From an uncultured Microbulbifer sp. (GTDB lineage Bacteria > Pseudomonadota > Gammaproteobacteria > Pseudomonadales > Cellvibrionaceae), in contig NZ_CANNGQ010000002.1 in NCBI RefSeq assembly GCF_947504145.1, forward strand, positions 62,001 through 126,000: a stretch of 64,000 nt of DNA, read 5' to 3'. Below are positions 35,893-45,353 of the stretch, in pieces. The translations under genes and the position numbers were made by a program. Position 1 is the stretch's first letter. Each line of letters starts with the position of its first letter. The notes under the pieces are model-generated. The model saw only the letters and a program-made list of their open reading frames with translations, was not told the DNA's origin and did not search any database.

Positions 35893-36459
35893 ATGGCCCG
35901 CCGCAATACCCGTCGCCAACAATCTACCGGTAAACCCGCCTGGGTCTGGTTTGTGCTGGGCAACTTTGTCGGCGGTTTTGCGGTATTCGTATTTCTGCTG
36001 AATGACCTGAAAATCGAGCAGGGCAAAGTTGCGGCCCGTGCCGACAAGCCCGCCGCTCGTGAGCCTGCGCCCACAGAAGCCAAGCCGCGCTTCGATTTCT
36101 ACAAATTACTGGAAGAAAACGAGGTAAAAGTCCCCAAGCCGAAGAACCAGCAGGTTCGGGTGCGCGAGGGAGATGACAAGAGCGGCGACACCCAGGAGCG
36201 GGCGGAGCCCAAATCCGACCTGGTATACATCCTCCAGGCCGCCAGCTTCCGTGACAAAGCCGAAGCCGAGCGTCTGCGTGCCCAGCTGATGCTGGCCAAC
36301 CTGGACGTCAAAGTGGAGTCTGCCACGGACAATCGCGGCACCTGGCACCGCGTCCTGGTCGGCCCCTATACCAACCGCTCCAAAATGGCTGCAGCGCGCG
36401 GAGTACTCGCCGAGCACCGCCTGATGCCGCTGGTGCTCAAACGCCCGGCACAAGGTTGA
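35893..36459 (+). CDS. SPOR-domain membrane protein (FtsN-like)
   Basis: A 188-residue bitopic protein. A basic cytoplasmic start (ARRNTRRQQS) is followed by one membrane segment (WVWFVLGNFVGGFAVFVFLL, about 17-37), a charged linker, and a C-terminal SPOR domain (about 108-185, starting VYILQAASFRDKAEAERLRAQL and ending VLVGPYTNRSKMAAARGVL). SPOR domains bind denuded septal peptidoglycan, so a role in division is likely. It lies between priA and hslVU, the pseudomonad order. Confidence 0.92.
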   Translation: MARRNTRRQQSTGKPAWVWFVLGNFVGGFAVFVFLLNDLKIEQGKVAARADKPAAREPAPTEAKPRFDFYKLLEENEVKVPKPKNQQVRVREGDDKSGDTQERAEPKSDLVYILQAASFRDKAEAERLRAQLMLANLDVKVESATDNRGTWHRVLVGPYTNRSKMAAARGVLAEHRLMPLVLKRPAQG

Positions 36460-36509
36460 GAGTGTGAACCTGGTAAAGTGGCGGTGCCGCTACCGGGTAT
36501 AACCTTGGG

Positions 36510-36743
36510 CTATTCAGTCTCCACCAGCTTCCGGGTTATCCAGTGCGCCAGCGGCGCAATGAAAGAAACCAGCGGAAACGCAATCACCCAGGCCGCAATA
36601 CCCGCGTGCAGCCAGCGCTCCAGAAACCCCTCGGTCAGCCCCGTATTGATCACCGTCACCACGCCCGACATCAGCGTCGACATGAAAAACGACATAAACA
36701 GGGCGAAAACCAGCGTGTAATAACGATGCTTGATGCGGGCCAT
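36510..36743 (-). CDS. DUF2798 family small membrane protein
   Basis: 77 residues from the ATG at 36743, with two hydrophobic segments (YYTLVFALFMSFFMSTLMSG and a second near residues 45-65). The MARIKHRYY start and the small size fit DUF2798. GAGAGGAA lies 5 bases before the ATG, which decides against the longer upstream frame. It is encoded opposite to and divergent from hslV, with 119 bases between. Function unknown. Confidence 0.8.
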   Translation of the reverse strand: MARIKHRYYTLVFALFMSFFMSTLMSGVVTVINTGLTEGFLERWLHAGIAAWVIAFPLVSFIAPLAHWITRKLVETE

Positions 36744-36862
36744 AGTATTCCTCTCGATACCGCTGAAAGAAGCCGCGCAGTATAAAGCCGCAACCCCCAC
36801 GTTGAAATCTAGCCCCATCGACCACACTTAGTGCATCTGAAATGTAAAACATCGAGGCACAC

Positions 36863-37402
36863 GTGGAACAATATCGCGGCACTACCATCCTCTCCTGCCG
36901 TCGGAACGGCAAAGTCGTTATCGGCGGTGACGGGCAAGTCTCCATGGGCAACACCATCATGAAGGGCAACGCCCGCAAAGTGCGCCGCCTGTACAACGAC
37001 AAGGTCATCGCCGGATTCGCCGGTGGCACCGCCGACGCCTTCACCCTGTTCGAACGCTTCGAAGCCAAACTCCAGGCTCACAACGGCCAGCTCACCCGCG
37101 CCGCCGTCGAGCTCGCCAAAGACTGGCGCACCGACCGCGCTTTGCGCCGACTCGAAGCACTGCTCGCCGTCGCCGACGAAACCGCCAGCCTGATCGTCAC
37201 CGGCAACGGCGACGTGATTCAGCCCGAAGACGACCTCATCGCCATCGGCTCCGGCGGGCCGTTCGCCCAGTCCGCGGCGCGCGCACTGCTCGACAACACC
37301 GAGCTGGATGCCAGAACTATTGTGGAGCAGGGTTTGAAAATTGCCGGTGATATCTGTGTGTATACCAACCAGAATCACACGATTGAAGAGCTGAGCTATT
37401 AA
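36863..37402 (+). CDS. hslV: ATP-dependent protease subunit HslV
   Basis: Proteolytic core of the HslUV protease. The 179-residue protein starts at a GTG. The catalytic threonine is Thr7 of [11 protein letters not shown] after a six-residue propeptide. [23 protein letters not shown] and [15 protein letters not shown] are family signatures. The HslVU pair degrades misfolded and regulatory proteins and is usually part of the heat-shock regulon; rpoH is also encoded in this window. It is separated from hslU by 136 bases with two stem-loops. Confidence 0.96.
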   Translation: MEQYRGTTILSCRRNGKVVIGGDGQVSMGNTIMKGNARKVRRLYNDKVIAGFAGGTADAFTLFERFEAKLQAHNGQLTRAAVELAKDWRTDRALRRLEALLAVADETASLIVTGNGDVIQPEDDLIAIGSGGPFAQSAARALLDNTELDARTIVEQGLKIAGDICVYTNQNHTIEELSY

Positions 37403-37428
37403 CTGGCGTCCCGATCCGGTGCCACGCC

Positions 37429-37505
37429 GCCCCGCAGCGGGAACAAAACGCGCGGGGCCTGAAAAATATGCGAGGGCGATGTTCGCCTGCAAGCAGGCTC
37501 CATCG
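37429..37505. repeat. Two stem-loops in the hslV-hslU gap, one REP-like
   Basis: The first is GCCCCGC (37429-37435) with GCGGGGC (37452-37458). The second is GCCTGC-AA-GCAGGC (37485-37498) framed by CGATG/CATCG (37477-37505). The word GTTCGCCTGCAAGCAGGCTCC resembles pseudomonad REP sequences. Neither has a T-tract. They could attenuate or stabilise the hslVU message. Confidence 0.5.
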
Positions 37506-37538
37506 GGGCTGTAGAAAATCGAAATTGCGAGTTTTGTT

Positions 37539-38852
37539 ATGTCCATGACCCCCAGAGAAATCGTCCACGAACTCGACCGTCACATCGTCGGCCAGAACGA
37601 CGCCAAGCGCGCCGTCGCCATCGCCTTGCGCAATCGCTGGCGCCGTATGCAGGTCAACGAAGAGCTGCGTGCGGAAATTACCCCGAAAAACATTCTGATG
37701 ATCGGCCCTACCGGTGTTGGCAAAACCGAAATCGCCCGCCGCCTCGCCAAACTCGCCGGCGCCCCGTTTATAAAAGTTGAAGCCACCAAATTCACCGAAG
37801 TCGGCTACGTCGGTCGCGATGTAGAATCCATCGTGCGCGACCTCGTTGAAATGGCCATCAAGCTCGAGCGTGAACGCGCCACCGAAGGTGTCAAACAGCG
37901 CGCGATGGACGCCGCCGAAGACCGCGTTCTCGACGCCCTTCTGCCCCCCGCCCGCAACACAGATCCCAGCGATAAAGACTCCAGCACCCGCCAGGTCTTT
38001 CGCAAAAAATTGCGCGAAGGCGAGCTCGACGACAAGGAAATCGAAATCGACGTTTCCGCCAACCCCATGGGTGTGGAAATCATGGCGCCCCCGGGCATGG
38101 AAGAAATGACCAATCAGCTGCAGGGCATGTTCTCCAATATGTCCAAGGGGAAAACCCAAAAGCGCAAGGTCACCGTCAAACAGGCGCTCAAGCAACTGAC
38201 GGACGATGAAGCTGGCAAGCTGGTGAATGACGAAGAAATCAAAACCAAAGCGATCCAGACAGCCGAGCAAAACGGCATTGTGTTTATTGATGAAATCGAC
38301 AAAGTTGCCAAGCGCCAGGAAAGCGGCGGCGCCGACGTCTCCCGCGAAGGTGTGCAGCGCGACCTGCTGCCACTGATCGAAGGCTGCACCGTGACCACCA
38401 AATACGGCATGCTCAAAACAGACCACATTCTGTTTATCGCCTCCGGCGCCTTCCACCTGTCCAAACCCTCGGACCTGATCCCGGAACTACAGGGCCGCCT
38501 GCCGATCCGTGTGGAACTGAGCTCGCTCACCTCCAAGGATTTCCAGCGCATCCTCACCGAGCCGTCTGCGTCACTCACCGAACAGCAGAAAGCACTGATG
38601 AATACCGAAGGTGTAAATCTGGAATTCGCGGACGACGGTATCCAGCGCATCGCCGAAGTGGCGTTCGAAGTGAACGAGTCCACCGAAAACATCGGCGCGC
38701 GCCGCCTACACACCGTGCTGGAGCGGCTGCTGGAAGAAGTGTCATTCGCCGGCGGCGATGGCAACAGTAGCGTCACGATCGACGCGGCCTACGTGGACAA
38801 GCATCTGGGTGAGCTGAGCAAAGACGAAGATCTGTCGCGCTTTATTCTCTAA
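37539..38852 (+). CDS. hslU: ATP-dependent protease ATPase subunit HslU
   Basis: AAA+ unfoldase that feeds HslV. The 437-residue protein has [21 protein letters not shown] at the start, Walker [10 protein letters not shown] (about 58-66), Walker [15 protein letters not shown], the intermediate domain with [14 protein letters not shown], and the conserved C-terminal LSRFIL that inserts into HslV pockets. The length is normal. Confidence 0.97.
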   Translation: MSMTPREIVHELDRHIVGQNDAKRAVAIALRNRWRRMQVNEELRAEITPKNILMIGPTGVGKTEIARRLAKLAGAPFIKVEATKFTEVGYVGRDVESIVRDLVEMAIKLERERATEGVKQRAMDAAEDRVLDALLPPARNTDPSDKDSSTRQVFRKKLREGELDDKEIEIDVSANPMGVEIMAPPGMEEMTNQLQGMFSNMSKGKTQKRKVTVKQALKQLTDDEAGKLVNDEEIKTKAIQTAEQNGIVFIDEIDKVAKRQESGGADVSREGVQRDLLPLIEGCTVTTKYGMLKTDHILFIASGAFHLSKPSDLIPELQGRLPIRVELSSLTSKDFQRILTEPSASLTEQQKALMNTEGVNLEFADDGIQRIAEVAFEVNESTENIGARRLHTVLERLLEEVSFAGGDGNSSVTIDAAYVDKHLGELSKDEDLSRFIL

Positions 38853-38875
38853 TAAACACCGCCCCCCCACGTGTG

Positions 38876-38902
38876 CCAGGAGCCTGCCCGGCAGGTTCCT
38901 GG
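38876..38902. other. Hairpin between hslU and DUF971
   Basis: CCAGGAGCCTGC (38876-38887), loop CCG, GCAGGTTCCTGG (38891-38902): a 12-bp stem with one G-T wobble. No T-tract follows, so it is not a standard terminator; it may protect the hslVU transcript end or reduce read-through. Confidence 0.5.
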
Positions 38903-38929
38903 TAAGCGGCGAAATATCCGGAACCCCCC

Positions 38930-39307
38930 ATGCCCGCCCCCAAAAAAATCCGCCTGGATAAATCGGAAAAACAGCTTGTCCTGCAATACCCGGACAACGC
39001 ATTCACCCTCCCCGCAGAATACCTCCGCGTCTACTCCCCGAGCGCCGAAGTCCGCGGCCACGGCGCCGATCAGGGCAACCTGGTCACGGGCAAGCTCCAC
39101 GTAGGCATCGACCGCGTGGCAGCCGCCGGCCGCTACGCCCTGCAGATCTTCTTTGACGACGGCCACGACAGCGGCATTTACACCTGGGACTACCTGCGCG
39201 AACTCTGCGATACGCAAACGGAAAAATGGCAGGACTACCTCGAGCGCCTGGATTTGGCCGGTCAGGGCCGCGACCCGGATGAGAGCCCGGTCAAGCTGAT
39301 CGGCTGA
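38930..39307 (+). CDS. DUF971 family protein
   Basis: A 125-residue protein of the DUF971 family, which resembles the N-terminal domain of gamma-butyrobetaine hydroxylase: KIRLDKSEKQLVLQYPD at the start, LPAEYLRVYSPSAEVRGHG in the middle and FFDDGHDSGIYTWDYLREL near residues 84-102. The domain often binds zinc or takes part in metal cofactor handling, but its role as a stand-alone protein is unclear. Position after hslVU matches pseudomonads. Confidence 0.9.
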   Translation: MPAPKKIRLDKSEKQLVLQYPDNAFTLPAEYLRVYSPSAEVRGHGADQGNLVTGKLHVGIDRVAAAGRYALQIFFDDGHDSGIYTWDYLRELCDTQTEKWQDYLERLDLAGQGRDPDESPVKLIG

Positions 39308-39398
39308 CGCCGCAGTAAAACTGACGCATTTTTCCGGTACCCTTAGCGCAATTCTTTTTACATCCTATTAATTCCAGATTGCAATTGGGGGATCTCTC

Positions 39399-41039
39399 AT
39401 GCAGTTGAATCGCTTTTCTTTGGCCTTCACCCTGGCCTTCGGCGCCACCCTCGCCGCCTGCCACAGCGGCAAATCCGAAACGGTCGAGACTGAAACCGGC
39501 GAATCGAAAGCCCCGAAAGCTGCCGATTTTTCCACGACCGCCGCGAGCCTGCCGGACACACAGCGCAACAGCAGCTGGTTCCAGAGTGGCCGCGATGCCA
39601 TCGCCAGAGCCAGCGCGGTCACCATCAACAATCAGCCCGGTGCTGCCAAAAACGTGATCCTGTTTGTGGGGGATGGCATGGGCATCTCTACCGTCACCGC
39701 CGCACGGATTCTCGCCGGGCAGCAGCAAGGTCTGAGCGGAGAGGAATACCAGCTCAGTTTTGAAAAGATGCCCTTCGCCGGCCTAATCAAAACCTACAAC
39801 ACCAACCAGCAGACCCCGGATTCTGCCGGCACCGCCACCGCCATGCTGGCCGGTGTGAAAACCAAAGCCGGTGTCCTCAACGTGGAGGAAAGCGTGGCCC
39901 GCGGAGATTGCGCCGGCAGCCTGCAGCGCCCGCTGACCACCGCCCTGGAGCTGGCCGAAGAGCGCGGCAAGCGCACCGCCATCGTCAGCACCGCGCGCAT
40001 CACCCACGCCACTCCGGCGGCCACCTATGCCAAGGTGCCCGAGCGCGGCTGGGAAGCGACGGCGCCGGAAGGCTGCAAAGATATTGCCACCCAGATGGTA
40101 GAGCTGACCGCGGGCGACGGAATCGACGTGATCATGGGCGGCGGCCGCCGCAGTTTCCTGCCCAAGGAGGTTACTGACCTTGAAGGCAACACTGGCAAGC
40201 GTGAAGACGGCGTCAACCTGATCGATGCCTGGAAGGAGCGTTACGGCAATCAGGCGGACAGTGTCGTGTACATTGAAGACCAGGCGGGCTTTGACAACAT
40301 CGACGTCGCGGGCACTGACAAGCTACTGGGCCTGTTCGAAAGCTCCCATATGCGCTACGAGATCGACCGCAAAAACGACAAGGCGGGCGAGCCGTCCCTC
40401 GCGGACATGACCGGCAAGGCCATCGACCTGCTGAGCAATAAAAGTAACAACGACCAGGGTTACTTTATGCTGATCGAGTCCGGACGTATCGATCACGGTC
40501 ACCACGCCGGCAGTGCACACAACGCTCTCACCGACACAGTGGAATTTGCCAAGGCCATTCAGCTCGCCATGGACCGCACCAGCGCCGAAGACACCCTGAT
40601 CATCGTCACCGCAGACCACAGCCACGTCATGACCATCGCCGGCTACCCCACCCGCGGCAACCCGATTCTTGGCAAGGTCGTCACTAATAACCCCGAAGGC
40701 GCACCGGAACCCGACGTGGCACTGGCAGCCGATGGCAAACCCTACACCACCATCACCTACGCCAACGGCCTCGGCCACGCTCACTATGGCGCCAGCACCG
40801 ACGCCGATGACCGCTACGAAGACCCGGCCAGCGCTGGCCGCCAGGACATCAGCGGCGATGACACTGAAGCCCAGGGTTATCATCAGGAGGCCTTGGTGCC
40901 TCTGGGTAGCGAAACGCACGCCGGTGAAGACGTTGGTGTGTGGGCCCGAGGCCCCGGTGCACATCTGTTAAGCGGCACCAATGAGCAGAGCTTGATCTTT
41001 CATGTGATGGCGCATGCGGGTGGTTTGTTGGGTGAGTAG
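39399..41039 (+). CDS. phoA: Alkaline phosphatase (PhoA family) lipoprotein
   Basis: A 546-residue phosphomonoesterase. The signal peptide ends LAAC (Cys21), so it is probably a lipoprotein rather than a free periplasmic enzyme. The metal-binding Asp92 lies in FVGDGMG; the nucleophile is Ser142 in TPDSAGTATAML. Later metal ligands are in ESGRIDHGHHAGS and TADHSHVM. There is no obvious PHO box in the 91 bases upstream. A weak terminator follows, shared with the TonB receptor gene on the other strand. Confidence 0.94.
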   Translation: MQLNRFSLAFTLAFGATLAACHSGKSETVETETGESKAPKAADFSTTAASLPDTQRNSSWFQSGRDAIARASAVTINNQPGAAKNVILFVGDGMGISTVTAARILAGQQQGLSGEEYQLSFEKMPFAGLIKTYNTNQQTPDSAGTATAMLAGVKTKAGVLNVEESVARGDCAGSLQRPLTTALELAEERGKRTAIVSTARITHATPAATYAKVPERGWEATAPEGCKDIATQMVELTAGDGIDVIMGGGRRSFLPKEVTDLEGNTGKREDGVNLIDAWKERYGNQADSVVYIEDQAGFDNIDVAGTDKLLGLFESSHMRYEIDRKNDKAGEPSLADMTGKAIDLLSNKSNNDQGYFMLIESGRIDHGHHAGSAHNALTDTVEFAKAIQLAMDRTSAEDTLIIVTADHSHVMTIAGYPTRGNPILGKVVTNNPEGAPEPDVALAADGKPYTTITYANGLGHAHYGASTDADDRYEDPASAGRQDISGDDTEAQGYHQEALVPLGSETHAGEDVGVWARGPGAHLLSGTNEQSLIFHVMAHAGGLLGE

Positions 41040-41084
41040 TGCTGGCCGAAGAGGTGGGAAAATAAACCCTTTCCGCTAAAACGA

Positions 41085-41112
41085 AAAAAGCCGCATCCAG
41101 AGGTGCGGCTTT
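41085..41112. terminator. Terminator between phoA and TonB-dependent receptor
   Basis: AAAGCCGCA (41087-41095), loop TCCAGAGG, TGCGGCTTT (41104-41112). On the minus strand it ends with five or six T, a good terminator for the receptor gene; on the plus strand the T-run is only three. Confidence 0.8.
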
Positions 41113-41165
41113 AAAAGCGGGGGCGCAAGGCCCCCCGGTTCTTGTTGTTGATCTGACCAAGTTGT

Positions 41166-44036
41166 TTAGAAGGTGTAGTTGGCACCCAGGTAGAACGTAC
41201 GGCCCATGGTGTCGTACATGCCGGAACCTTCGCCGGTGCCCGTCAGACGTGCGGGCGGTGCCTTGTCTTCGAGGTTGTTCACACCGCCGTACACTTCCAG
41301 GTCGTCCTGGAACAGGTAGCTGGTGCGCAGGCTGTTGTAGCGTACTTCTCCGGTGTATGGGAATGCCTCGGCGTACTTATTCTCCTGGCCGATATCGTAC
41401 AGCGCCTGGTCACCAATGTAGCGGTGGCCCCAGTTTACTGACAGATCACCGTAGCGGTAGGTTACGTTCATGTTGTAGGCATCTTCCGGGTCACCGATTT
41501 CACCGGCAATGGGGTCAACGCTGTCCGGCTCATTCTGGAAGGAGTAGTCATCGCGCTCCAACAGGCGGGTGCCCTGCAGGCTCAGACCCAGGCTGCCCAG
41601 CTCTGTGTTGAAAAGATCTGCCAGGGCCAGCTCGTAGCGCACTTCATAGTCAACACCCCTCGCGGTCAGCTTGGAGGCGTTCAGAGCGGAGCTGGTCAGT
41701 GAGGTCAGGTCGCCGTTCGCCGCGCGGGTGATATTGCCGCAGAAGGCGTTGTCGATGGAGGAGCCATCTACACATTTGTCCAGAATGGTCTGGCCAGCGT
41801 AGTAGGAGATGGCGTCTTCGATTTCGATATCCCAGTAGTCAATGGTCACGGTCAAGCCGTCCGCAAAACGCGGGGTGATTACGAGGCCATAAGTCAGGGT
41901 TGTCGCGGTTTCTTCCTGCAGCTCGGGGTTGCCACCACTAAAACCTGCCAGGGTCGGGCCGCCATTCCATGGAGACTCATAACCCGGGCTCAGGCCAAGT
42001 GCGGCACAGTTGGCTGCACGCAGTTCGGGGTCTGGCGCGCCGCCCACCTCACGGTAGTCGCAGGGGTCGTTGATGCTGTAGAAATTCTCGCCCAGTGGTG
42101 CGAACAGCTCATCGATATTCGGTGCACGTACTGCTTGCGAGGTAGTTGCGCGAACACGAACGTCGTCGATCACAGACCAGTCGAGGCCGGCTTTCCAGGC
42201 GCCTGTGGTGCCTACGGTGGAGTAGTCGGCAACGCGGTAGGCGGTATCGAATACCAGGCTCTGGATACCCGGCAGGTCGGACAGAAGCGGTGCCGACAGC
42301 TCTACATAGGCCTCGGATACGTCGTACTCGCCTTTGGTGGACGCCAGGGCGTTCATGAAGGTTTCACCGTTCTTGATGATTTCATCGAAATCAACGGCGC
42401 TGGTTTCTTCGCGGTATTCAAAACCGCCGACCACAGACAGTGGGCCGGCCGGGAGATCGATCAGGTCACCGGTAACGAAGCCGGAGGCTACAGTCTGGGT
42501 CATTTTTTCTTCGGAGCCGGTATCGTCCAGTGTTACCCAGTCGATAGCCTCCTGAGAATTCAGCCCAAAGCCGAACATGTTCAGTGGCTGGCAGCCTGCC
42601 GCACGGGCTGCTTCGTCGGCACATACGATGGCACCGTCGAGTTCAATCGCGTCGATCGCCTGGCCGTAGCGTTCGTTGTGACGGTTGTTTACGTAGAACA
42701 CATCGGCGTTGTACTCGCCGTACACCAAGCTGGTCTCGTAGCTCCAGCTGCCACCCAGGTCACCCTTCAGGCCGGCAACAAAGCGCATGGTTTCACGCTC
42801 GGTCAGGTCGCCGCGGTAACCCAGGTCAGAATGCATGCGGTACATGCCGAATGCGGGCACGTCGTCGGCTACCAGTCGGTCAGACAGGTCTTTGTCCAGG
42901 AACGGATTGGTAGAGGAGTAGCCGTCGTAACTGAAGCTCGCCTGGCCCCAGCTTTCCGCTTCATGGTTTACGTATTTCGCTTCACCAAATAGTTGCATAG
43001 AGTCGGAAATATCAAAGTGACCTTTGACGAAAACATTCGCCGTTTCCATGCGCGGGTACATCTGGTACTGGCCGACAAAAGCGTAACCGTCACCGCCAGA
43101 ACAGCGGCCTTCGATATCGCACACATCGCCGGGAACGACCGGGCGTGCGGTGCCATCGTCATTAAAGGTGTAATCACCATATGGAAGGAAGGCGATGCCA
43201 TTGTCACTCAGGAATGGAATCCGGTAGTCCTCGACCGGAATGCGGTCGGGTATGTTGTCGTCGGCGATGACTGCGCCAGTATCGGGATCGATGTTGCTCG
43301 GGTTGACCAGCGTGCCGTAACCCTTGGTGATCCAGTCGCGTTCTGTGCCATAGACATCGCCGCGAGAGGTGTGCTGTACGCTACCGGCGATATTCGCGCG
43401 GCCGTCAAACAGATTTTTACCGAAGGTTACCGACAGTTCAGTGGTTTCCGCACCGCCACGCTGGGTGTCGCTGCCGAACGCACTTATTTTTACGCCCTCG
43501 AAATCGTCTTTCAGAATAAAGTTGACCACACCGGAAACGGCGTCTGCACCGTAAATGGCCGAGGCGCCACCGGTGATCACGTCTACGCGCTCAACCAGAT
43601 CTTCCGGGATGGTGTTTACATCCACCGCAGAGGTGCCCACGGAAGAGGCGATGTGCCGGCGGCCATCCTGAAGCACCAGGGTGCGGGAGGTGCCGAGACC
43701 GCGCAGGTCCAGCAGGTTCAGGCCTACGGTACCGATGTAGCGACCGGAGTTTTGCCCGGAAAAGGTAGAGCGCAGGGCGGGCATGGTGTTGAGGAAGTCG
43801 CCCAGGTTGGTCTCACCGCTCAAGCTGATGTCTTCGGCGGTCAGCGTGGTCACTGGGGTGGCGCTTACGGCGTTGGGGCGCGCGATACGGGAACCGGTAA
43901 CAGTGACCTGCTCGATCGCGTCGTCGACGGCAGCAGCGTCTACTGCCTGGGTATTTTCCTGTGCAAATGCGGGCGTGGCGCCTACGGCTGCCAGGATGGC
44001 GCCGCGGATGGCCATGGAGAGTGCGTTGCTTTTCAT
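41166..44036 (-). CDS. TonB-dependent outer-membrane receptor
   Basis: A 956-residue receptor. The signal peptide ends ATPAFA; a TonB box-like stretch (DDAIEQVTVTGSRI, about 38-51) precedes the plug domain (about 55-170, with LGDFLNTMPALRS and VDVITGGASAIYGADAVSGVVNFI). The 22-strand barrel follows, ending YLGANYTF with a terminal aromatic residue for insertion. Size, VTGSRI box and GGASAIYGADAVSG match the large receptors common in marine particle degraders. The substrate cannot be read from sequence; no transport, glycan or siderophore genes are adjacent. Confidence 0.92.
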   Translation of the reverse strand: MKSNALSMAIRGAILAAVGATPAFAQENTQAVDAAAVDDAIEQVTVTGSRIARPNAVSATPVTTLTAEDISLSGETNLGDFLNTMPALRSTFSGQNSGRYIGTVGLNLLDLRGLGTSRTLVLQDGRRHIASSVGTSAVDVNTIPEDLVERVDVITGGASAIYGADAVSGVVNFILKDDFEGVKISAFGSDTQRGGAETTELSVTFGKNLFDGRANIAGSVQHTSRGDVYGTERDWITKGYGTLVNPSNIDPDTGAVIADDNIPDRIPVEDYRIPFLSDNGIAFLPYGDYTFNDDGTARPVVPGDVCDIEGRCSGGDGYAFVGQYQMYPRMETANVFVKGHFDISDSMQLFGEAKYVNHEAESWGQASFSYDGYSSTNPFLDKDLSDRLVADDVPAFGMYRMHSDLGYRGDLTERETMRFVAGLKGDLGGSWSYETSLVYGEYNADVFYVNNRHNERYGQAIDAIELDGAIVCADEAARAAGCQPLNMFGFGLNSQEAIDWVTLDDTGSEEKMTQTVASGFVTGDLIDLPAGPLSVVGGFEYREETSAVDFDEIIKNGETFMNALASTKGEYDVSEAYVELSAPLLSDLPGIQSLVFDTAYRVADYSTVGTTGAWKAGLDWSVIDDVRVRATTSQAVRAPNIDELFAPLGENFYSINDPCDYREVGGAPDPELRAANCAALGLSPGYESPWNGGPTLAGFSGGNPELQEETATTLTYGLVITPRFADGLTVTIDYWDIEIEDAISYYAGQTILDKCVDGSSIDNAFCGNITRAANGDLTSLTSSALNASKLTARGVDYEVRYELALADLFNTELGSLGLSLQGTRLLERDDYSFQNEPDSVDPIAGEIGDPEDAYNMNVTYRYGDLSVNWGHRYIGDQALYDIGQENKYAEAFPYTGEVRYNSLRTSYLFQDDLEVYGGVNNLEDKAPPARLTGTGEGSGMYDTMGRTFYLGANYTF

Positions 44037-44413
44037 TTTTGTCTATTCCCCTTCAGGGTTTTCTTGGTCAGAGAAATCGGCGTTTAGAGTTATATGCCGT
44101 ACATGTGTAACGATTGGGATGAAAGTCCCCTCATAAAGAAAATTAACAAGATTAAATATTGTTCGTTTCAAGTGAAATCGTTTTCTGGATTGCTTCAGGC
44201 GGGGGGAAAAATGAAATTTGTGCTAATTGCGCGCTTAGCCGGCGCCCGGTTCATCCGGAAAGTGGTCAGGTACCGCGGGTCGGTGACCAAGGCTCGTTGT
44301 TGATTCGCGACGCGTACTGCCAGCTTCACTGTGGCGCCTATCACCTTATGCATATCCCATTCCAACTGGCCCCATGTACAATACCGCCCTGAATCAGGTA
44401 CAGCAGGCACACA
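44037..44413. other. Intergenic region between divergent TonB receptor and ubiE
   Basis: A 377-base divergent regulatory gap. The receptor-side half (44130-44200) is AT-rich and probably holds its promoter: TTGAAA near 44168 on the minus strand is a -35 candidate, but its -10 is poor. No coding frame with recognisable features and no copy of the structured repeat family were seen. Confidence 0.5.
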
Positions 44414-45163
44414 ATGACGGAACGCAAAACGACTCATTTCGGCTACCAGCAGGTGCCGGTGGACGAGAAGGCCGGGCGGGTGGCGGATGTTTTCCACTCG
44501 GTGGCGGCCCGCTACGATGTGATGAACGATCTGATGTCCGGCGGTGTGCACCGTTTGTGGAAGCGCTTCACCATCGAGTTGTCGGCGGCCCGTCCGGGTC
44601 AGTCGATTCTGGATATCGCCGGTGGCACTGGTGACTTGACCGCGCGTTTTTCCCGCATCGTCGGCCCCACCGGCAAGGTGGTGCTGGCGGATATCAATGA
44701 ATCCATGTTGAAGGTGGGCCGCGATCGCCTGCTGGACCGAGGGATTGCGGGCAATGTGGAGACGGTACAGGCGGATGCCCAGTACCTGCCCTTCCCGGAC
44801 AATACTTTTGATTGCATTACCATTGCCTTTGGTTTGCGCAACGTAACGGATAAGGATCTGGCGTTGCGTTCCATGTTGCGGGTGTTGAAGCCCGGCGGCC
44901 GCCTGCTGGTGCTGGAGTTTTCCAAGCCGCAGTCGAAGCTGCTGGAGAAGGTGTACGACCAGTATTCCTTTCGCCTGCTGCCGTTTATGGGCAAGCTGGT
45001 GGCAGACGATGCGGATAGTTACCGTTATCTCGCCGAGAGTATCCGTATGCATCCGGATCAGGAAACCTTGAAATCCATGATGGGCGAGGCCGGGTTTGTG
45101 GATTGCGAATTCCACAATATGACCGGTGGCATCGTGGCATTGCACAAGGGAATCAAGCCCTAA
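44414..45163 (+). CDS. ubiE: Demethylubiquinone/demethylmenaquinone C-methyltransferase
   Basis: C-methylates the quinone ring in ubiquinone synthesis. The 249-residue protein has [22 protein letters not shown] at the start, [19 protein letters not shown], and the SAM loop [15 protein letters not shown] near residues 65-79. [26 protein letters not shown] is the family signature. The order ubiE-ubiJ-ubiB is conserved in gammaproteobacteria. Copy E of the structured repeat separates it from ubiJ. Confidence 0.97.
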   Translation: MTERKTTHFGYQQVPVDEKAGRVADVFHSVAARYDVMNDLMSGGVHRLWKRFTIELSAARPGQSILDIAGGTGDLTARFSRIVGPTGKVVLADINESMLKVGRDRLLDRGIAGNVETVQADAQYLPFPDNTFDCITIAFGLRNVTDKDLALRSMLRVLKPGGRLLVLEFSKPQSKLLEKVYDQYSFRLLPFMGKLVADDADSYRYLAESIRMHPDQETLKSMMGEAGFVDCEFHNMTGGIVALHKGIKP

Positions 45164-45182
45164 TTCGCCAGCATATTTCTTA

Positions 45183-45312
45183 GTCTGTGGCGGCCCGAGC
45201 GGCGGTGCCTTCTTGTGTGACACGAGCTGGGCGCCCCCGATAACCCATCCACAGGGGCCTGCAAAAACAACCTGTTTTTGAAGGTCTCGCGAGGGGTTCC
45301 TGCCGCCCGGGC
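45183..45312 (+). repeat. Structured repeat element, copy E
   Basis: Starts GTCTGTGGCGGCCCGAG, like copy D. The core AACCCATCCACAGGGGCCTG (45242-45261) is followed by the hairpin CAAAAACA-ACC-TGTTTTTG (45262-45280) and AAGGTCT, the same order as in D. Outer arms (45193-45205 and 45301-45312) pair at about 11 of 13 bases, weaker than in A, B and D. Confidence 0.75.
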
Positions 45313-45353
45313 CTTCGCATCAGCGTATTTCGCACGGACAAATTCAGAAGAAA

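Noticed and set aside
42993..44087. A 364-residue plus-strand frame inside the TonB receptor gene
   Set aside because: It is a shadow of the receptor; the minus frame has full plug and barrel features and a signal peptide.
44083..44091. Another TTTAGAGTT near the TonB receptor start, like the operator words at 33242 and 33272
   Set aside because: A single 9-base match is expected about once by chance in 64 kb on two strands, and it lacks the phased companions.
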